34,027 bases of DNA. It comes from an uncultured Hyphomicrobiales bacterium. Lineage in GTDB: Bacteria > Pseudomonadota > Alphaproteobacteria > Rhizobiales > Beijerinckiaceae. Shown in pieces: positions 15,807 through 22,981 of this stretch. Where the stretch lies: the NCBI GenBank assembly GCA_903861645.1, contig CAIOVE010000034.1, positions 1-34,027 of the forward strand, written 5' to 3'. The notes below the pieces were generated by a model, which was given only the letters and a program-made list of their open reading frames with translations, was not told the DNA's origin and did no database searches. How positions within the stretch are numbered: position 1 is the stretch's first letter; the number at the start of each line of letters is the position of its first letter. Position numbers and translations under genes: made by a program.

Positions 15807-17003
15807 ATGAGCGCCGCTGACACCCCCCGGAAATATCGCCCCGCCACCAACCTCGTTCACGGCGGCACGCTGCGATCACAATTTGGCGAAACCTCGGAAG
15901 CGATGTTCCTGACGCAGGGCTTCGTTTATCCGAACATGGAGGCCGCCGAGGCCCGCTTCACCGGCGCCGATCCCGGCTTCATCTATTCCCGCTTCTCGAA
16001 TCCGACGGTCGCGATGTTCGAGCAGCGCATGGCGCTGCTGGAAGGCGCGGAATCCGCGCGCGCCACGGCGAGCGGCATGGCAGCGGTGACCGCCGCCATG
16101 CTCGGCCAGTTGAAAGCCGGCGACCACGTCGTCGCGGCGAAGGCGCTGTTTGGCTCCTGTCGCTATATCGTCGAGGAATTGCTGCCGCGCTATGGCGTAC
16201 CCTCCACCCTCGTCGATGGCACCGACCTCGCCCAGTGGCGGGCGGCCATGCGCCCCAACACGAAAGTGCTCTTTCTCGAAAGCCCGACGAACCCGCAGCT
16301 TGAGATTATCGACATCGCGGCGGTGGCGGCCATCGCCCATGACGGCGGCGCGCGGCTGGTCGTCGACAATGTCTTCGCGACGCCCCTGCTTCAATCGCCG
16401 CTGAAACTCGGCGCGGATTGCGTCGTCTATTCGACGACCAAGCACATCGACGGGCAGGGCCGCACGCTTGGCGGCTGCATTCTGGCGTCGGAGGAATTCA
16501 TCCAGACGCACGTGCACAATTTTCTCCGCCAGACCGGGCCGGCGCTGTCGCCGTTCAACGCCTGGGTCATGCTGAAGGGGCTCGAAACCTTGCCCGTGCG
16601 TCTCATGGCGCAGCAGGCGAACGCCGTGCGGGTCGCCGATTTCCTCGCCGAACAGCCTGGCATCGAGCGCGTGCTCTACCCGACGCGCAAGGACCATCCC
16701 CAACATGAACTCGCCATGCGGCAGATGAGCGGCGGCGGCAGCGTCATCGCCTTCGACGTCAAGGGCGGCAAGGAAGGCGCGTTCCGCTTCGGCAACGGCC
16801 TGTCGGTCGTCAAGATTTCCAACAATCTGGGCGACGCCAAAAGCCTGCTGACGCATCCGGCGACGACGACGCATCAACGCATCGGGCCGGAAGCCCGCGC
16901 GGAAAGCGGCATTGGCGACGGGATGCTTCGTCTGTCCTGCGGGCTCGAGGACGTCGAGGATCTGATCGACGACATGAAGGCCGGCCTCAAGTCGCTTGGC
17001 TGA
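15807..17003 (+). CDS. metZ: O-succinylhomoserine sulfhydrylase
   Basis: A 398-residue PLP enzyme of the Cys/Met gamma-family that makes homocysteine from O-succinylhomoserine and sulfide in methionine synthesis. The PLP Lys is K212 in STTKHIDGQGR. D187 in VVDNVFATP holds the pyridine nitrogen, and YSRFSNPT (60-67) and SGMAAV (89-94) bind the cofactor phosphate. The GQGRTLGG segment after the Lys favours MetZ over MetB or MetC. The ATG at 15807 has GAGGAG 6 bases upstream. The SAM-II riboswitch in its leader fits its role and implies repression when SAM is plentiful. Cystathionine gamma-synthase is the alternative but fits less well. Confidence 0.93.
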   Translation: MSAADTPRKYRPATNLVHGGTLRSQFGETSEAMFLTQGFVYPNMEAAEARFTGADPGFIYSRFSNPTVAMFEQRMALLEGAESARATASGMAAVTAAMLGQLKAGDHVVAAKALFGSCRYIVEELLPRYGVPSTLVDGTDLAQWRAAMRPNTKVLFLESPTNPQLEIIDIAAVAAIAHDGGARLVVDNVFATPLLQSPLKLGADCVVYSTTKHIDGQGRTLGGCILASEEFIQTHVHNFLRQTGPALSPFNAWVMLKGLETLPVRLMAQQANAVRVADFLAEQPGIERVLYPTRKDHPQHELAMRQMSGGGSVIAFDVKGGKEGAFRFGNGLSVVKISNNLGDAKSLLTHPATTTHQRIGPEARAESGIGDGMLRLSCGLEDVEDLIDDMKAGLKSLG

Positions 17004-17014
17004 TCCTTCAGGCG

Positions 17015-17038
17015 CGGCGCGGGGCTGGCCCCGCGCCG
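17015..17038. terminator. Strong bidirectional hairpin between metZ and the M29/NicX-like gene
   Basis: Perfect 10-base arms CGGCGCGGGG (17015-17024) and CCCCGCGCCG (17029-17038) enclose a CTGG tetraloop between two convergent genes. There is no T-run, so it may need a factor or act by stalling; its place between two gene ends supports a terminator role in both directions. Confidence 0.65.
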
Positions 17039-17045
17039 ATCAAGA

Positions 17046-18233
17046 CTAGACCGGGAACTGTTCCAGCAGTTCCACGGGGTCGCCGTATTTGCGCGCGACC
17101 TCGATGACTTCCGGGTCCGCCAGCGACCGCAGAAAACCATCCTCGATGAGGGTATTGTTGCCAGCGGTCACGGTGGAATCAAACGTCACGAGATCCATGT
17201 GCACGTGGGGCTCCTCCCAGTTCGGCATGACCCGGCGCAGATATTCCGACGTCCTGGGACCATTGATGCCGAAGTGCAGCGCGCCGGGCGAATTGGGCCC
17301 AGCGGGATAGATATCGAACCGCGGCGCCTTGGGATTGTGACCACAACCGAGTTCCTCGAGCGTGCCGCCGATGATGAATTCGCGCAGGACTTCCGCCTCC
17401 CAGCTTTCGCCATGCACGGCCACGACCCTGTCGTCGCGAAACTCGACAGCCGGCGGATCGACGAAGGGCTTGTCGAAGCCGACGCCCCATTGCGCCTTGA
17501 TGACGCCATTGATGCCAACTTTATAATTCGGATCATTGCCATACATGATGGGGTCGTAAATGTTCGGCCCGTGGGTTGGCATGTAATGCACATAGCAACC
17601 AGCTTCGTCCGCGGTATTGCGCCCGCGCCAGCGATTGTCCTTTTTCATGCGTTCGCGCATGTCGGCGCTGAACGGCACGCGGAAATCCGTGCCGCGCTTG
17701 TCGGTGATCCTGAGTTCGAACGGCCCATGCTCGGGGTAGAGCCGCGAGGTCGCGCGAATGAGTTCGCCAACGATTTCCAGCGGGAAACGCGCCTGTGGCG
17801 TGTTCCAGAGGTCAACGTTGCGGAAGAAGGTGATCTTGACCCAGCGCTGACCCTTCTCGCGTCGAAGGCGCTGGCAGAAGGGGTCGAAGACGGACGCGAA
17901 CCAGGTCGACACCACGAAATCCGCGCGTTCCAGCAAGGCGCGCGCTTCCTCGGGCACCTCGACATAGCGGGTGGACTCGCCCATGTAGGAAATGAACGTC
18001 GCGCCGCGCGCCTTGCACAGGCCCTGCACGACCTGAATGACGCGCGGATCGAGCAAGGGATCCGTCAGCATGACGACATGCTCGCCGGGACGGATCGCGA
18101 ATACGCGATGAAAGTTGTCGAGCGCCTGAATATAATCGGCCATGCTCGCCTTGCCGTAGTCAACGTCGCGCGGCAGCCCGCGTCGCGTCGATGAAAGCAG
18201 GATATCCTCGTTGGTGCCGGGGACGCGGGCCAT
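17046..18233 (-). CDS. M29-family-like metalloprotein (aminopeptidase T / NicX-like)
   Basis: A 395-residue protein with the broad layout of the M29 clan, which includes thermophilic aminopeptidases and NicX, the iron-dependent 2,5-dihydroxypyridine 5,6-dioxygenase. Possible metal ligands are H298 (GCGHNP), H320 (LHFGING) and the H345-x-D347 pair (HVHMDL); an H-x-D pair also binds iron in NicX. The typical M29 Glu ligands are not obvious to me. GGGAGG lies 6 bases before the ATG at 18233. It is alone on its strand between metZ and the second catabolic block. Ring cleavage is attractive from context, but a peptidase or a lyase is equally open. Confidence 0.6.
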   Translation of the reverse strand: MARVPGTNEDILLSSTRRGLPRDVDYGKASMADYIQALDNFHRVFAIRPGEHVVMLTDPLLDPRVIQVVQGLCKARGATFISYMGESTRYVEVPEEARALLERADFVVSTWFASVFDPFCQRLRREKGQRWVKITFFRNVDLWNTPQARFPLEIVGELIRATSRLYPEHGPFELRITDKRGTDFRVPFSADMRERMKKDNRWRGRNTADEAGCYVHYMPTHGPNIYDPIMYGNDPNYKVGINGVIKAQWGVGFDKPFVDPPAVEFRDDRVVAVHGESWEAEVLREFIIGGTLEELGCGHNPKAPRFDIYPAGPNSPGALHFGINGPRTSEYLRRVMPNWEEPHVHMDLVTFDSTVTAGNNTLIEDGFLRSLADPEVIEVARKYGDPVELLEQFPV

Positions 18234-18373
18234 CACAAACCTCCCAAATACCTTTTCAAGGCGAGTTTAGCGACCTCCACCCCAAGCGCAATCCACCGCC
18301 TCGACACCGGCTGGATTGCCAAGCGGGCGTCGGCGGTCCTAGGGTGCCGTCGGACGTCATCGAGGTAAACGCC

Positions 18374-18643
18374 GTGGCCATCAAAGGCGCCAGAATTGCC
18401 GATTACCAAGCCGATGGCTTTGCCGCGGCGACGGGCGATGTCGAGCTTTTGTGCCGCGATTTCCGCAGCACCTATGTCATTCCCTTCCCCTGCCGCCGCT
18501 CCGACGACGCCTGGATTAATGGCCAGACAGGGGAAATACTACAAGCCGAGGTCGTTGGTTGGCGACCTTGGGCGGAGCGCCCGCGAAACGCGCCGGCGCG
18601 CGAGCCGTCCGCGAAAGCCCGATTGGATGACGAACGCGTTTAG
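18374..18643 (+). CDS. Small conserved-looking hypothetical protein
   Basis: An 89-residue frame from a GTG at 18374 with GAGG 8 bases upstream. The frame opens with AIKGARIADYQADGFAAATG and contains FRSTYVIPFPCRR and DDAWINGQTGEILQ, which read like a compact beta-rich domain, ending in a charged, low-complexity tail. I do not recognise the family. It is divergent from the M29/NicX-like gene and converges with the Bug-type binding protein (20-base gap). A longer frame from 18191 overlaps the neighbouring gene's start and is not favoured. It is probably real because its composition fits a folded protein, but no function can be assigned. Confidence 0.5.
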   Translation: MAIKGARIADYQADGFAAATGDVELLCRDFRSTYVIPFPCRRSDDAWINGQTGEILQAEVVGWRPWAERPRNAPAREPSAKARLDDERV

Positions 18644-18663
18644 CGTCGCGCGGCGTCCGCGGC

Positions 18664-19686
18664 CTACCGGAACGCCGAGACGGCCTGCGAGACAATATCC
18701 GGCGGCGTGGCGGCGATCGCGTCCGAATATCCTTGAACAACCGAGCCCGGCGCCGGATCAAGCTCGAGGTTTCTCTGCGCGGCCATTTCGATCATCGCGG
18801 GATCGGCGACCATCTTGTCGAACACCGACCTCAGATAGGCCAAGCGCTCCGCCGGAAGACCGGGCGGCGCCACCAGCGCGCGGCCGATCATGGCGCCCGC
18901 CGAGGCGAAATCGATGACCTTGCGCGCTTGCGGATCGTCCACGACCTCCTGCATGAGCGGCACATCGGCCAATTCGTGATTACGCTTCAGGCCCGCCTGC
19001 ACCACGGCGACAAGATCGCCATCCGCGATCTGTCGCTTGTGCGTCACGCGCCACGAGTTCCACGCCGACGACACAAGGTCGATCTCGCCGCGTTCAAGCG
19101 CGATGGAATATTCATTCGCGCCGGGATAGCCGCAGATCATCTTGAACTTGAACCCGCCCAAAGCCTTCAACAGCGCGGGATATTGATAACTTTGCGCGTT
19201 GGTGCCCGTGCAGCCAACGATCGTTTCCTTGGTCTTCATGTCCTCGATCGTTTTCGAGGGCGAGTTGCGCCGCCGCATGAAGGCGGTGTTCACCGCGGAA
19301 AACGAGCCGATATAGGCGAGGTTGACGACGTTCCATTTGCCAACCGCGGGTTCCATCAACTGGGTGTTGCCGATCGTTTCAGGCAGCACGGCGAGTTCGG
19401 TGCCATCGCGGGGCGCTTGCGCGTAAAACCAGCTCGTGGCGACGAGTCCGCCGCCGCCCGGCTTGTTCTCGACGATCACCGCCTTGGCCTCGGGAATATG
19501 CACCCGCAGCATGTCGGCGGCGAGGCGCGCGTAAAAGTCATAGGAGCCGCCGGGCGGATGCCCGACGAGCACGCGAATGGTCTTGTCCTTGTAGAAATCC
19601 GCTGGCGAGGCGCCCTGCGCCAACGCGTCTCCAACGGACAGAGCGCCCACGGCGCAGGCGAATGAAATGGCGGCTATGCGCTTCAT
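18664..19686 (-). CDS. Bug/TctC-family tripartite tricarboxylate transporter substrate-binding protein, orphan
   Basis: A 340-residue periplasmic binding protein with a Sec signal (KRIAAISFACAVGALSVG, cleavage near residue 23). The mature start FYKDKTIRVLVGHPPGGSYD (30-49) and VENKPGGGGLVATSW are classic Bug-family features that clasp the ligand carboxylate. Bug proteins deliver carboxylic acids, including terephthalate (TphC), to TctAB-type membrane parts. No TctA or TctB is nearby. GGAG lies 8 bases before the ATG. It follows the dihydroxyphthalate-decarboxylase-like gene by 31 bases, so it is probably the third gene of one operon with the amidohydrolase. Its ligand is likely an aromatic or other carboxylate (inference). 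Confidence 0.9.
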   Translation of the reverse strand: MKRIAAISFACAVGALSVGDALAQGASPADFYKDKTIRVLVGHPPGGSYDFYARLAADMLRVHIPEAKAVIVENKPGGGGLVATSWFYAQAPRDGTELAVLPETIGNTQLMEPAVGKWNVVNLAYIGSFSAVNTAFMRRRNSPSKTIEDMKTKETIVGCTGTNAQSYQYPALLKALGGFKFKMICGYPGANEYSIALERGEIDLVSSAWNSWRVTHKRQIADGDLVAVVQAGLKRNHELADVPLMQEVVDDPQARKVIDFASAGAMIGRALVAPPGLPAERLAYLRSVFDKMVADPAMIEMAAQRNLELDPAPGSVVQGYSDAIAATPPDIVSQAVSAFR

Positions 19687-19717
19687 GACTTTTGCTCCGG
19701 CCCCGCGGGGCGTTCCG

Positions 19718-20617
19718 TCAGGCCCGCTCGATGGCGCGCCAGGGCGCGAAAAGTTCCTCGATGTCGAACTTGCGCGGAATGATGGATTGCTCGGCGGCCA
19801 GACCGACGGCCAACTCCAGCGACGGCCTGATGGCTTCGATACCCATGGGCCGCAAATCCGGCCCGCGCGACGGCCCGGCGGCCTCCTTGGAACGGCGCAG
19901 CAGATCATAGGTCTCCCGCACGAGATCGGGATGGCGATCCGCCAGATCCTTGGTCACCACGAGCATGTGGTTGATGGGAATGAGCCCGGTCGCCGCGTGC
20001 CACGCGGGGCCCGCGCGCACCGCGTCAGGAATCACGGGCGCGATGCGGGGATCGTCGGGCAGATCGTTGCCGAGAATGGCGGCGTCGACCTCGCCATTCA
20101 TCAGCATGTCGATCAACTTGGAGCCCTTCGGCGCGCTCCGCGCGAATGCGGGTTGTTCGTATTCCGCCAGATGCGCGCCCTCGGTCGTGATCCAGTCAAC
20201 GGAGTCGAGCGGCAATCCATGTTCGCGCATGAGAATATTGCGAACCCAGGCGCCGGTTGTTTGCGTGTAGGCGCGCACGCCGACCTTCTTGCCGGGCAGA
20301 TCGGCGGGCGTCAGCGATGAATGGAACTGCTTGTTATAGACGATACAAACATGCTGATGACGGGCGGCGAGCACCACCGGCAAAAGCACAAGCGGCTTGC
20401 CGAAGTGGAAGGCCTGCAAATAGGTGAACACCGCCATTTCGCTGACGTCATAGACCTGCTCGCGCGCCATCGGCGCGAAGGCGTGATGAATGGGCTCGAC
20501 CTCGACGAAATCGAAATCGACGAGGGGCGAAACGATGTCGCCTTCGAGTAGGGCGCGCGTGGTGGGATAGGACTTGATCGCCGCGCGCAATCTGATCGTT
20601 TCGATTTGATCGGACAT
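19718..20617 (-). CDS. 4,5-dihydroxyphthalate decarboxylase (Pht5)-like protein
   Basis: A 299-residue protein of the periplasmic-binding-protein-like fold shared by Pht5-type 4,5-dihydroxyphthalate decarboxylases. No signal peptide is present, which fits a cytoplasmic enzyme rather than a binding protein. Family marks are YDVSEMAVFTYLQAF (56-70) and VGVRAYTQTTGAWVRNIL, plus the EVDAAILGND segment. Pht5 converts 4,5-dihydroxyphthalate to protocatechuate. The ATG at 20617 has GAGG a few bases upstream; a GTG directly ahead of it is the alternative start. It begins 7 bases after the amidohydrolase stop, so the two are coupled. The family holds many members of unknown activity, so the exact substrate is open. 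Confidence 0.8.
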   Translation of the reverse strand: MSDQIETIRLRAAIKSYPTTRALLEGDIVSPLVDFDFVEVEPIHHAFAPMAREQVYDVSEMAVFTYLQAFHFGKPLVLLPVVLAARHQHVCIVYNKQFHSSLTPADLPGKKVGVRAYTQTTGAWVRNILMREHGLPLDSVDWITTEGAHLAEYEQPAFARSAPKGSKLIDMLMNGEVDAAILGNDLPDDPRIAPVIPDAVRAGPAWHAATGLIPINHMLVVTKDLADRHPDLVRETYDLLRRSKEAAGPSRGPDLRPMGIEAIRPSLELAVGLAAEQSIIPRKFDIEELFAPWRAIERA

Positions 20618-20624
20618 CACGGCC

Positions 20625-21479
20625 TCACTTCAATGTCGGGTAGATGGATTCCGCCGTTCCGGCGAGAATCATGGCGCGATCGCTGGGGTCGAGCGGCTCA
20701 AGCACGCGCAGCGTGTCGCCCAGGATCGACGCGAGCGTTCCATGATGCGCGGGGAAATTCGAGCCCCACATGATGCGTCGCGCGCCGAACGCGGCGACCA
20801 GTTTGGGCATGAAGGTGGCCGGCGTCGCCTGCCCGCTCTGGCAATGTTCGACGGTGCGGCTGGTGAGCTTTAGATAAATCGACGGATGTTTCGCCAGATC
20901 GAAAAGGCTCGCGGCCTTGGCGTAGGGAGGTCCGTCGGTGATCACCGGACGAGCGAGGTGATCCAGCAGGAACAGCGTGTCGGGAAAGCGCGCGACGATC
21001 TTGAGCAGGAGCGGAATGCCTTCCGCCGTCATTTGCACGGCGATAGGCAGCCGTTCGCGGCCTGCCTTTTCCCACACGGGAAAAGCGCGCTCGTCGTCGA
21101 GCCAAGTCTGTTGGCCAGGCATCGTGCTACCGGTCGTGAACACGCGCATGCCCGTCATGCCCATGCTCATCCACTTGTCCATCTGGGCGAGGGCGTCCGG
21201 CGCGAGGGGATCGACCGAAAAAACGCCGGTGAAGCGTTCGGGAAAGCGCGCGATGGAGTCGGCGAGATAGGAACTGTCGTGGCCATAGGCGGTCGACGCC
21301 TGAACAACGGCGGCCTTGGCGACGCCGGCCTCGTCCATGGCCGCAAGCAACTGCTCGGGCGTCGTCGGCCGCTCCGACGACCAGTCGGATTGCTTGCCGC
21401 CCAGCGGCGCCAGCGGATAGCGCGCGCGATCCGGCGACACCACGTGGCAATGAACGTCAATAATCTTGAGCTTCGACAT
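20625..21479 (-). CDS. Amidohydrolase-2 family protein, 2-pyrone-4,6-dicarboxylate lactonase (LigI)-like
   Basis: A 284-residue TIM-barrel hydrolase. Members open lactones (LigI in the protocatechuate 4,5-cleavage pathway, sugar lactonases) or decarboxylate aromatic acids. IDVHCHV (7-13) gives the D-x-H-x-H entry, and LLDHLARP holds the later barrel His. At the site where LigI has the catalytic Asp (G-[ST]-D-[WYF]-P) this protein reads WGSNFPAHH, with Asn in place of Asp. The ATG at 21479 has AGGGGA 6 bases upstream. It is the first gene of a probable operon with the dihydroxyphthalate-decarboxylase-like and Bug genes, and is divergent from the LysR gene, which may regulate it. Activity is uncertain because of the Asn. 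Confidence 0.82.
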   Translation of the reverse strand: MSKLKIIDVHCHVVSPDRARYPLAPLGGKQSDWSSERPTTPEQLLAAMDEAGVAKAAVVQASTAYGHDSSYLADSIARFPERFTGVFSVDPLAPDALAQMDKWMSMGMTGMRVFTTGSTMPGQQTWLDDERAFPVWEKAGRERLPIAVQMTAEGIPLLLKIVARFPDTLFLLDHLARPVITDGPPYAKAASLFDLAKHPSIYLKLTSRTVEHCQSGQATPATFMPKLVAAFGARRIMWGSNFPAHHGTLASILGDTLRVLEPLDPSDRAMILAGTAESIYPTLK

Positions 21480-21600
21480 CGCCATTCCCCTTATGCCTCC
21501 CATCGGTCCGGCGGAGCCAACTCCGATCATCGCGACGCGATAGCCCGTCGATCAAAGGCGTCGCGCCAAGGCGTATGGCACGAAAACCCGCCCGCCAGCC

Positions 21601-21627
21601 TATAAATTCAAAACCGGATGATATAAA
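21601..21627. promoter_or_regulatory. AT-rich divergent promoter with two TATAAA copies 21 bases apart
   Basis: TATAAA occurs at 21601-21606 and 21622-21627, two helical turns apart, in a sharp AT-rich island of the 176-base gap between the amidohydrolase gene and the divergent lysR gene. LysR regulators usually bind such divergent gaps. The pair could be phased half-sites or overlapping -10 elements; I cannot tell which. Confidence 0.35.
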
Positions 21628-21655
21628 ATATGGCTAAGTCAGGTCGCGCATCCGC

Positions 21656-22981
21656 ATGAACTCAATGACCCCTTACACGCCCGGCCTCAAGCGGCTGCGC
21701 GCCTTCGACACCGTCGTTCGCGCGAGATCGGGGCTGGCGGCGGCCGCGGAATTGCGCGTCAGCCAGCCCGCCATCGCCTATTCACTTGACCAGCTTGAAC
21801 GCGAGTTGGGCTTGCGGTTGCTGGAACGCCGGGCTTCCGGCAGTTTCGCGACGGGCGATGGCGTCGCCTTTTTCAATCGCACCAGACGCTTCCTGGACCA
21901 GATCGGAGAAGCCGTGCGCGATACGCTGGCCGCGTCCGGAGAGCCGCCGCAAAAGGCGGAGTCGATCATATCAAAATTACGGGATACGCAGATCGCGGCC
22001 CTGATCGCGATCTGGCGCGCCGGCGGATTCCGCGCCGCGGCCCGGCGGTTGAGCGTGGCAGAACCCACGCTGCAACGCCCGGCGCGGGAACTGGAGCGAC
22101 TGTTGCGCGTCGGCCTCTATCGACGCACGGCCGCTGGGGTGGAGGTCAATCCGGTGGGCGCGGAACTCGCGCGTCGGCTCGCGCTCGCCTTGGGCGAAAT
22201 CCACTCCGGCATGGAGGAAATCGGCGCGCTGCGCGCCAACGAACGCGCGAGCCTGCGCGTGGGCGTGCTCGCCCTGTCGCCGAGAGTCATCCTGGCCGAG
22301 GGCCTTGGCTCGCTTCTGGGCGGCTTGCCGGCGCAGCGCGTCGATATCGTCGAGGGCTCCTACGAAGATCACGCGGCGTCCATCCGCGCCGGAACCATTG
22401 ACGTCATCTTCGGCGCGTTACGCTCGCCGCCCCTGTTCCGCGATCTCGTCGAGGAACCGTTGCTCGAGGATCCCTATGCGATTGTTTGCCGCGTGGGCCA
22501 TCCATTGGCCACGGCCGACCGTCCGCTCACCGCCGATCTTCTAGCCTATGAATTCATTCTGCCAACGACGGGCTTGCCGCGTCGTGTCACGCTCGACGCC
22601 TTTTTCAAATCGCACGGCATGGCGTCCAACGCCCGCGTCGAGACCAGTTGTCTGCCAACGACCATCGCGCTGCTGAAGGCCAGCGATCGCCTCGCCCTGC
22701 TATCCCGCTGGCACGCGGACCTCGACAACCGCGACGAACTTGTTTGCCTCGACTCCGTGAACGTTCCGCATCTTCCGCGTTTTGTCGGCCTCACGACCCG
22801 CGCCGATTGGCTGCCAACGCCATTTCAGGCCACGTTCCTCGCGATGACGCGCAAGGCGGCCGCGAAATGGGTGGCGACGAAGCCCACGCGTTCGTCAAAA
22901 CCACGGAGGCAAGGCGTCGTGCCGCGCGCATCTTCGGCGCCTAGAACAGGTCGAAATACTCGCGTTGCTCCCATTCGCTGA
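21656..22981 (+). CDS. LysR-type regulator with two tandem helix-turn-helix domains
   Basis: A 441-residue regulator. Standard LysR proteins have one N-terminal winged helix and are about 300 residues; this one has two. The first covers about 10-70 (LRVSQPAIAYSLDQLERELG as recognition helix region), the second about 106-168 (RLSVAEPTLQRPARELERLL), then a LysR effector domain at about 198-400 starting LRVGVLALSPR. The C-terminal 40 residues are basic and low-complexity. The gene is divergent from the amidohydrolase operon, its likely target. Its 3' end overlaps the convergent glutamine-synthetase-like gene by 41 bases. The ATG at 21656 has only a weak ribosome site; an ATG 9 bases later is the alternative. 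Confidence 0.88.
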   Translation: MNSMTPYTPGLKRLRAFDTVVRARSGLAAAAELRVSQPAIAYSLDQLERELGLRLLERRASGSFATGDGVAFFNRTRRFLDQIGEAVRDTLAASGEPPQKAESIISKLRDTQIAALIAIWRAGGFRAAARRLSVAEPTLQRPARELERLLRVGLYRRTAAGVEVNPVGAELARRLALALGEIHSGMEEIGALRANERASLRVGVLALSPRVILAEGLGSLLGGLPAQRVDIVEGSYEDHAASIRAGTIDVIFGALRSPPLFRDLVEEPLLEDPYAIVCRVGHPLATADRPLTADLLAYEFILPTTGLPRRVTLDAFFKSHGMASNARVETSCLPTTIALLKASDRLALLSRWHADLDNRDELVCLDSVNVPHLPRFVGLTTRADWLPTPFQATFLAMTRKAAAKWVATKPTRSSKPRRQGVVPRASSAPRTGRNTRVAPIR

